Below, piece after piece: positions 59,474-64,000 of a stretch of DNA of 64,000 bases. Numbering within the stretch: position 1 is the first letter of the stretch; each line of letters begins with the position of its first letter. The translations under genes and the position numbers were made by a program. The notes beneath the pieces were generated by a model. It saw only the letters and a program-made list of their open reading frames with translations, did not search any database and was not told the DNA's origin. Location: NCBI RefSeq assembly GCF_003259955.1, contig NZ_QLMK01000011.1:1-64000 (forward strand), in the 5' to 3' direction. This DNA is from Falsochrobactrum ovis. GTDB taxonomy: Bacteria; Pseudomonadota; Alphaproteobacteria; Rhizobiales; Rhizobiaceae.

Positions 59474-59676
59474 TGATCACCTACCAGCAAAAGCTAGATC
59501 GGGTCGAGAAGATCATCCGCGAAAAGCAGTTGTGGATTAGTCAATTCTCGTCGGGTCGCAACAAGCGCCCTGATCATGAGATCGACAACCGCCAGCAAGA
59601 CGTGAATGTGCTTGAGGAAATTGCTGTCGATTATCGCCGTGCAATTGCCAGACAGGCAGAAAGCGAGGCGGCATGA
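59473..59676 (+). CDS. Small phage protein, unknown function
   Basis: 67 aa, helical and charged (MITYQQKLDRVEKIIREKQL, NVLEEIAVDYRRAIARQAES). GGAG lies ten bases before ATG 59473. Its TGA overlaps the next ATG. The same frame is open from 59365, so a 103-aa version is an alternative. Confidence 0.55.
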   Translation: MITYQQKLDRVEKIIREKQLWISQFSSGRNKRPDHEIDNRQQDVNVLEEIAVDYRRAIARQAESEAA

Positions 59677-60026
59677 GATACGCAGCCAAACGAGATGCCG
59701 TAGAGCCGGAAATTGTCATGGCACTTCAACGTTGCGGCTTTTCGGTCATCCGAATGGATACGCCTGTTGATCTTCTCGCTGGCTTTCGTGGCGTTTCCTA
59801 TCTGGTCGAAGTCAAAAGCGGATCGAAGGGTTACGCCAAATCCTTAAACCCAAATCAGCAGACCTTTGCCGCTCAATGGAATGGTGGGCCAGTTTATATC
59901 CTTCGTAGCTCCGACGACGCTATCGCTTGGGCGCAATCTGTTGCTGCCAATGATGATCTTGGAGAATGGCAGCATATCGCAGACCCCGTGAACGCAATCA
60001 TTAAGAAGCTGAGGGCGCCACGATGA
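59673..60026 (+). CDS. VRR-NUC/Holliday-resolvase-like nuclease
   Basis: 117 aa. The order MRYAAKRDAVEPEIVMALQR (Glu), then TPVDLLAGFRGVSYLVEVKS (D...E-x-K) and LNPNQQTFAAQW is the PD-(D/E)xK pattern of VRR-NUC and Holliday-junction-resolvase-like proteins. It precedes the helicase gene with an ATGA overlap and probably processes phage DNA branches. Exact activity unknown. Confidence 0.72.
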   Translation: MRYAAKRDAVEPEIVMALQRCGFSVIRMDTPVDLLAGFRGVSYLVEVKSGSKGYAKSLNPNQQTFAAQWNGGPVYILRSSDDAIAWAQSVAANDDLGEWQHIADPVNAIIKKLRAPR

Positions 60027-61456
60027 ATGCTATTCCCACTAAAACTGAGTTCGTCATTGAGATTGAGCAGGAAGTTCTCGGCACGCTGTTGATGGGGACG
60101 GATTTTCGCCGTGTGCAGTCAATTCTCGAACCTTATCACTTTCTTGAACCTTCTCACGCAGAGATTTTCGCTGCCATTAAGACTGCTTTTGAGCGTATGA
60201 ATTCCACCAAAGCCAATGTAGTGATCAAGCTGATTGGCGAGGATTTTCAGGAAGACTTTAAGACTAAAACTGGCTCCACGCTCATGTCCTACATGGCGAA
60301 TATGGCAACCAACGCTGTATTCGGTCCCCCGTCATTAGAGAATACCGCAAAACGCATAGTTGATCAGTGGGCAAAGGCACAAATCGCCAAAGAGGCTGCC
60401 ATACTTTTGGAAGCAGCGAATGATCCAGCATCAAGCCCTATCGAACTGGTTAAATCTTGCGGGCTGGCATTCGATGATATCCTCGCCGATGTTCGGCGCG
60501 GTCCTCGGCGGAAGTCGCAGCTTTCTATTAAGGACGCCACACAGAATGCATTCGCTGCCGCCAGAGAAGCTCAGGAACGCGGCTCTGGGCTTACCGGCCT
60601 CACATGGGGCCTTGTTGACGTTAATCGCGCAACGGGCGGAATTCACAAGCGCGACCTTACCTTGATCGGTGGCCGTCCTTCTATGGGAAAAACGACTGTT
60701 GGTCTTTCCACCTGTCTTAAAGTCGCACAGGCGGGGCACGGCGTGGGCTTCATCTCCCTTGAAATGGATGCTGACAAGCTGGCGGCACGCGCTGCCACTG
60801 ATTATGCCTATGATTGGGACGTCAAAGTTCCGTATCAAGATTTGATCACTGGCAATGCGTCATTGTCTGATCTCGACAGTCTGCAAGCTGCGTCAAGCAG
60901 GCTCGATGATCTGCCCCTGCTGATTGAAGAGCAGTCCGGCCTCTCAATGACCGATATTCGCATCAAGCTCGAAAGCATGATGTTGAAGATGGAAGAAGCT
61001 GGCACCCCTTTGGAAATGCTTATGATTGATCATCTGGGGCTGATCAGAGCATCTAACCGCTATTCGGGCAACCGTACCAATGAAATTGCCGAGATGACAG
61101 CAGGGCTTAAATCCATGGCCCGAGAGTATGGAATTGCTGTTGTTCTCTTATCTCAGCTTAACCGTGGCTTGGAAAGCCAGGCAGACAAGCGCCCTCAGCT
61201 GTCATCGCTTCGTGATAGTGGCGCAATTGAGCAGGACGCTGACACGATCATCTTTCTTTACCGAGAGGCCTATTACCTCCTGCGTGAAAAGACGGACGAC
61301 CCGTCAAAGCAGGCTGACATCGCCGCTAAGCTTCTCGACTGCGAGAATAAACTTGAGTTCGCCATAGCCAAACAGCGCAACGGGCCAGTCACTTCAATTG
61401 ACCTGTTTGTTGATGTTGCCTGCTCGGCTGTCCGCAACATGGAAAGGTACTACTAA
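60023..61456 (+). CDS. Phage replicative DNA helicase (DnaB family)
   Basis: 477-aa RecA-fold hexameric helicase. The N-terminal DnaB domain (EIEQEVLGTLLMGTDFRRVQ, AEIFAAIKTAFERM) is followed by the helicase core: Walker A IGGRPSMGKTT near residue 215, GFISLEMDADKLAARAATDY, Walker B LEMLMIDHLGLI, and ISQLNRGLE-type VVLLSQLNRGLESQADKRPQ with SSLRDSGAIEQDADTIIFLY. It unwinds phage DNA at the fork; the initiator-like gene follows directly. Confidence 0.9.
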   Translation: MNAIPTKTEFVIEIEQEVLGTLLMGTDFRRVQSILEPYHFLEPSHAEIFAAIKTAFERMNSTKANVVIKLIGEDFQEDFKTKTGSTLMSYMANMATNAVFGPPSLENTAKRIVDQWAKAQIAKEAAILLEAANDPASSPIELVKSCGLAFDDILADVRRGPRRKSQLSIKDATQNAFAAAREAQERGSGLTGLTWGLVDVNRATGGIHKRDLTLIGGRPSMGKTTVGLSTCLKVAQAGHGVGFISLEMDADKLAARAATDYAYDWDVKVPYQDLITGNASLSDLDSLQAASSRLDDLPLLIEEQSGLSMTDIRIKLESMMLKMEEAGTPLEMLMIDHLGLIRASNRYSGNRTNEIAEMTAGLKSMAREYGIAVVLLSQLNRGLESQADKRPQLSSLRDSGAIEQDADTIIFLYREAYYLLREKTDDPSKQADIAAKLLDCENKLEFAIAKQRNGPVTSIDLFVDVACSAVRNMERYY

Positions 61457-62349
61457 TGAGCTTCCAAGCAATGACGTGGGCTGTAAAGCAGAAAGTCGGC
61501 AATGCCACAGGCAAGGCCATACTGTTGATGCTCGCAAATTATGCAGACGATGAAGGTAAGTGTTTTCCGGGACAGGAGAAGCTTGCAGCTGAGTGTGAAT
61601 GCTCGCCTCGGACGGTGCGGGAATGGCTCGATAAGTTTGAGAAAATGGGCATTGTGAAGCGGGAAGAGCGTCGTCGCGAAGATGGATATCGCACGTCTGA
61701 CTTGATCGTTTTGGACCTCGAAAGCTCACCGGCAGCAATTTCCCCGGAGAATAACAACAATCTCACCGGCAGTTCCTTCCAATCTCACCGGCAGGAAACT
61801 CCGAGTAACCTATTAGTAGAACCATTAGATAACCATCAGCAGCCGCGCGCGGGGGCAGGCAAGCCAGCCGACGACCTGTCGATCCTTCAAAGCAAACTTG
61901 TCGAAGCAGCTGGAGATAAGATCCACCCTCACGGTGTTTTTGATCTCAGTGCGATTATTGGCTTGATCTCGAACGGCGTGGATTTGGAAACCGATATTCT
62001 TCCAACCATCAGGGCCAGAGTAGCGACCATGCAGCGTCCAGCACGTGGTTGGGCTTATTTCGCCGACGCCATCAAGGACGCCTACAATCGCCGAATTCAG
62101 GCAGGAGAGGGGCTGGCCAAGCCGGTGCGAGTAGTCACCCCTGACGAGGACATGGCCCCTGAAACGCTCGAAGCAGAATGGCAAAAGCGGCTGAGCTACG
62201 CTCGCCGGAACCGTAGTTGGTTTTCCGCTGTATGGGGACCAATGCCGGGAGACGCGGGGTGCAGTGTTCCATCCAGCTTACTGCAAACCACAGACGGCAA
62301 GGATAAACACGGTTTCCGCTGGGACGATCAATCGCGGAGGATTGCGTAA
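61456..62349 (+). CDS. Phage replication initiator-like protein with winged helix
   Basis: 297 aa. The N-terminal winged helix (WAVKQKVGNATGKAILLMLA, FPGQEKLAAECECSPRTVRE, WLDKFEKMGIVKREERR) is the HTH_36 type found in phage O-like replication proteins. A low-complexity linker follows (about 90-135), then a C-terminal domain that may bind the helicase. It overlaps the helicase stop by one base and the next start by one base. In many phages such a gene precedes the helicase; here the order is reversed. Confidence 0.75.
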   Translation: MSFQAMTWAVKQKVGNATGKAILLMLANYADDEGKCFPGQEKLAAECECSPRTVREWLDKFEKMGIVKREERRREDGYRTSDLIVLDLESSPAAISPENNNNLTGSSFQSHRQETPSNLLVEPLDNHQQPRAGAGKPADDLSILQSKLVEAAGDKIHPHGVFDLSAIIGLISNGVDLETDILPTIRARVATMQRPARGWAYFADAIKDAYNRRIQAGEGLAKPVRVVTPDEDMAPETLEAEWQKRLSYARRNRSWFSAVWGPMPGDAGCSVPSSLLQTTDGKDKHGFRWDDQSRRIA

Positions 62350-62624
62350 TGCAGGAACAACAAATGATCCAAGAGTTTATTTCCCTGCATGGCGTGCGTC
62401 GGTTTGAGCAAGGGGATTCTTCCAGCTTTCACCGCGTGTCTACCTTCCTCGCTGAGTACGGCTACACAGTGTCAGGCTCCCCAATGGGGATGGTGAATGT
62501 TCGTCAAGGCCGCGGCAGACCAAAGCGAATGGGTATGGCAAAGCTTATCACTTTGGCGGACGAGATTAGAGTTGCGCAGGGCTTGGAGCCTTTTAGAGCA
62601 ATTCGCAAACGGCATCGTAATTAG
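62349..62624 (+). CDS. Phage protein, unknown function
   Basis: 91 aa (FISLHGVRRFEQGDSSSFHR, VSTFLAEYGYTVSGSPMGMV, RQGRGRPKRMGMAKLITLAD). Basic; the R-Q-G-R-G-R-P-K-R piece resembles an AT-hook. No domain assigned. It starts on the last base of the previous stop (TAATG). Confidence 0.6.
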   Translation: MQEQQMIQEFISLHGVRRFEQGDSSSFHRVSTFLAEYGYTVSGSPMGMVNVRQGRGRPKRMGMAKLITLADEIRVAQGLEPFRAIRKRHRN

Positions 62625-62638
62625 GCGACGAGGAACAC

Positions 62639-63202
62639 ATGGCGGCGAAATCCAAAACCGAGCGGCGGAACGAGAAGAAGGCGAAGACCTGGCAGCCCAA
62701 GGAAGACGTTGTTTTCATTGACGTTGAAAATCCATTTTACAGCCGTGCGCATAACGTCAGCAGGACGAACCCTAGATTTATCAAGGCATCACACAATGTA
62801 AAAGAAAGCGCCATCACAAGCATGGCGGCGCGCGGTCATCTGTCAGTTGCGCAGGTTCGGGCAGCGAAGACATTCTGTTCGCTCTGGGAGGCGCTAGGCG
62901 GCTCAGGCGCGCGCGCTATTGATTATTCCAGAGAGCCTGTAGACGGAGGTAAAAACCCAGAGGCGATGACTGATAAGCAGATGCGGGCAGGGCAAGAACT
63001 CAAGAAATGCTCATCGCTACTCGGCGTCCTTGGGTATGAGCTCGTTTGCAAGATTGCAGGCATGGGTATGTCTCTGGAAGACGTTGCAGGGAAGGAGCGC
63101 CGCCGCCGTGACCATGCCGCAGACAGCCTCCGGGGGTGCTTGGAGGTATTAGCTGTGCATTGGGGGTATTCAAATGCCAAGCTCAGGGGGTGGACGGCAT
63201 AG
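62639..63202 (+). CDS. Phage regulatory-type protein (DUF6456-like)
   Basis: 187 aa. A lysine-rich start (MAAKSKTERRNEKKAKTWQP) is followed by AARGHLSVAQVRAAKTFCSL, AIDYSREPVDGG, QMRAGQELKKCSSLLGVLGY and a helix-turn-helix-like LVCKIAGMGMSLEDVAGKER. The second half resembles DUF6456, found in alphaproteobacterial regulators and phage late regulators (from memory). As the last rightward gene it is a candidate late-gene activator or antiterminator. GAGGAACAC precedes the ATG. Confidence 0.62.
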   Translation: MAAKSKTERRNEKKAKTWQPKEDVVFIDVENPFYSRAHNVSRTNPRFIKASHNVKESAITSMAARGHLSVAQVRAAKTFCSLWEALGGSGARAIDYSREPVDGGKNPEAMTDKQMRAGQELKKCSSLLGVLGYELVCKIAGMGMSLEDVAGKERRRRDHAADSLRGCLEVLAVHWGYSNAKLRGWTA

Positions 63203-63225
63203 AGCACCCCGCCGAAGCAGAGTGT

Positions 63226-63333
63226 TTACCAGCCGTGCTTATCAAGCCAGATATGGAGGAAATAAAGAATGCCGGCGTATGCTAGGACAGTTAACGGGCC
63301 ACCGATAAACCACCAAAATTCAGCGGTGGTCAT
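63226..63333 (-). CDS. Mini membrane protein
   Basis: 35 aa: MTTAEFW, one membrane helix (FIGGPLTVLAYAGILYFLHI) and a basic end WLDKHGW. ATG 63333 lies four bases after the previous stop. It is the last of three tiny membrane proteins on the minus strand, opposite to the rightward early operon. Confidence 0.55.
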   Translation of the reverse strand: MTTAEFWWFIGGPLTVLAYAGILYFLHIWLDKHGW

Positions 63334-63336
63334 GGG

Positions 63337-63432
63337 TTATTCCATATGCTTTGCGAAATAAAGCGCCCAAGCGCCGATCAGCAAGCCGCCGACTGGCATG
63401 ATAAGTAGGGAAATCATTTCTAACGTGGTCAT
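63337..63432 (-). CDS. Mini membrane protein
   Basis: 31 aa: MTTLEM, one helix (ISLLIMPVGGLLIGAWALYF), then AKHME. Its ATG overlaps the stop of the upstream gene (ATGA), which supports real translation. The opening MTT is shared with the next mini protein. Confidence 0.55.
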   Translation of the reverse strand: MTTLEMISLLIMPVGGLLIGAWALYFAKHME

Positions 63433-63650
63433 GGTTTCATCCTCTTGAGGATCGTGCTTGCCATATAATGTAAGCCACCGGATGCCAGAACGCAAATCGA
63501 ACTCATCAGGATGAGAAACAGTGACGGCCCGGAGCTATTATATAATGCCGAAAAAATAGGGGCTAATCCGCCGACAGCAAATACGGCAATACCGATGCCG
63601 TTTAGGTATGTCGCCAGCAGTTTAATTCGCTCGTTGTGGATCAGGGTCAT
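63429..63650 (-). CDS. Small two-helix membrane protein
   Basis: 73 aa. A polar start MTLIHNERIKL is followed by two helices (NGIGIAVFAVGGLAPIFSAL and LFLILMSSICVLASGGLHYM) and a basic tail ILKRMKP. It is first of the three-gene membrane group and is coupled to the second by ATGA. Unknown function; holin-like roles are possible but the position is early, not late. Confidence 0.6.
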   Translation of the reverse strand: MTLIHNERIKLLATYLNGIGIAVFAVGGLAPIFSALYNSSGPSLFLILMSSICVLASGGLHYMASTILKRMKP

Positions 63651-63668
63651 TTGGCTTAAATTTCCCTC

Positions 63669-64000
63669 TTAAAATGGAAAGTCGTCGTAATCCGTCCATG
63701 TTTCTGCAAATGAATTATAATATTGCACTTTACCAGTGTCATATATGCGGTACTCCTCTCCGCTAGATACTTTAAATTGAACCGCATTTGATAGGAATGA
63801 AATTTTAGTCACCAATGGATGGCCGACCAAAACATCCTTCGAGACCTCGGAAGGCATCTTTAATGTGGTTAACCGGGACGTGAACCTTTTTATAATGGTA
63901 TCTGGACTGTCCCGATACAGAAGAGCCTCGTCAAGCAGTTTACGAACGGCTTCAACTTCTGATGGATAACCCTTCTCCTTCTGAAACTGAACAATGCGAT
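63669..64000 (-). CDS. Unknown protein, 5' end beyond the window
   Basis: The frame runs from the stop at 63669 to the right edge without interruption, so at least 109 residues are encoded and the start is outside. It reads IVQFQKEKGYPSEVEAVRKL and LLDEALLYRDSPDTIIKRF, like a ribbon-helix-helix or small regulator, then a C-terminal domain with VQFKVSSGEEYRIYDTGKVQ and YDDFPF. An internal ATG at 63857 is not the real start. It leads into the three small membrane genes. Confidence 0.6.
   Translation of the reverse strand, partial: RIVQFQKEKGYPSEVEAVRKLLDEALLYRDSPDTIIKRFTSRLTTLKMPSEVSKDVLVGHPLVTKISFLSNAVQFKVSSGEEYRIYDTGKVQYYNSFAETWTDYDDFPF

Larger units (their letters stand above)
49590..64000. 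mobile_element. Left and early part of a lambdoid siphovirus-type prophage
   Basis: The order is integrase, leftward recombination operon, left operators, cargo, repressor, right operators, cro-position gene, rightward replication operon, the plan of lambda-like phages. Very small, overlapping genes (many ATGA junctions) contrast with the host genes to the left. Head, tail and lysis genes and the right end are not in the window, so its size and completeness are unknown. Confidence 0.85.

Noticed and set aside
1-64000. CRISPR arrays, rRNA genes, insertion sequences, riboswitches
   Set aside because: No regularly spaced repeats, rRNA-like blocks, transposase genes with inverted ends or known riboswitch cores were recognised by eye.

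Overview
The window looks like an alphaproteobacterial chromosome, most likely Brucellaceae (the Brucella/Ochrobactrum/Pseudochrobactrum group). This is inferred from the rhizobial-type gene content: five solute importers, a complete Ehu/Eut/Doe ectoine set with an EnuR regulator, a LivM-LivG fusion, and a siphovirus-type prophage with rhizobial-looking early genes. No rRNA or other marker fixes the species.

Layout. 370-834 is a decayed formaldehyde dehydrogenase gene. 905-8595 is a LacI-controlled sugar locus: binding protein, two permeases, ATPase, TIM-barrel isomerase, Gfo/Idh/MocA dehydrogenase and LacI repressor, with two LacI-type operators flanking the promoter region. tRNA-Asn (8957-9031), a small membrane protein, an AI-2E family membrane protein and a large OmpA-family envelope protein follow. 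13968-26609 is the ectoine/5-hydroxyectoine locus: EnuR, the EhuABCD importer, DoeB, DoeA, EutC, EutB, an AsnC-type regulator, a semialdehyde dehydrogenase and a transaminase. Together they take ectoine up and degrade it through N-acetyl-diaminobutyrate, diaminobutyrate and aspartate semialdehyde to aspartate. Next come a coupled NTF2-like/GNAT/nitrilase unit, a secreted putative metalloprotease and an EamA exporter. 31077-39802 is an RpiR-controlled nitrogen locus: a branched-chain amino acid type ABC importer on + and, on -, a glutamine synthetase-like ligase, an isochorismatase-type hydrolase and an N-formylglutamate amidohydrolase-like enzyme. 39908-46223 is a minus-strand operon around a tripartite tricarboxylate transporter with two SDRs, an iron alcohol dehydrogenase and a cupin. 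47006-49299 holds a YciF-type protein, a YetF/DUF421 protein and a tyrosine phosphatase.

From 49590 to the right edge is the left and early half of a lambdoid prophage. The integrase and a tightly coupled leftward early operon (HNH protein, SSB, Rad52/Sak-like annealing protein, Gp157) are followed by a cargo segment (an unknown 279-aa protein, two mini membrane proteins, a frameshifted DUF3800 gene). Then come the repressor, the cro-position gene and a rightward replication operon (nuclease-like protein, DnaB helicase, O-like initiator, regulator). Five copies of an ACGCTNTAGCGT-like operator lie at the left and right early promoters, and the repressor and cro-position genes both look leaderless. 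Structural phage genes and the right attachment site are outside the window.

All four solute-binding-protein genes are followed, inside their operons, by an unrelated strong hairpin before the next gene. No CRISPR array, rRNA, intact insertion sequence or convincing riboswitch was seen.
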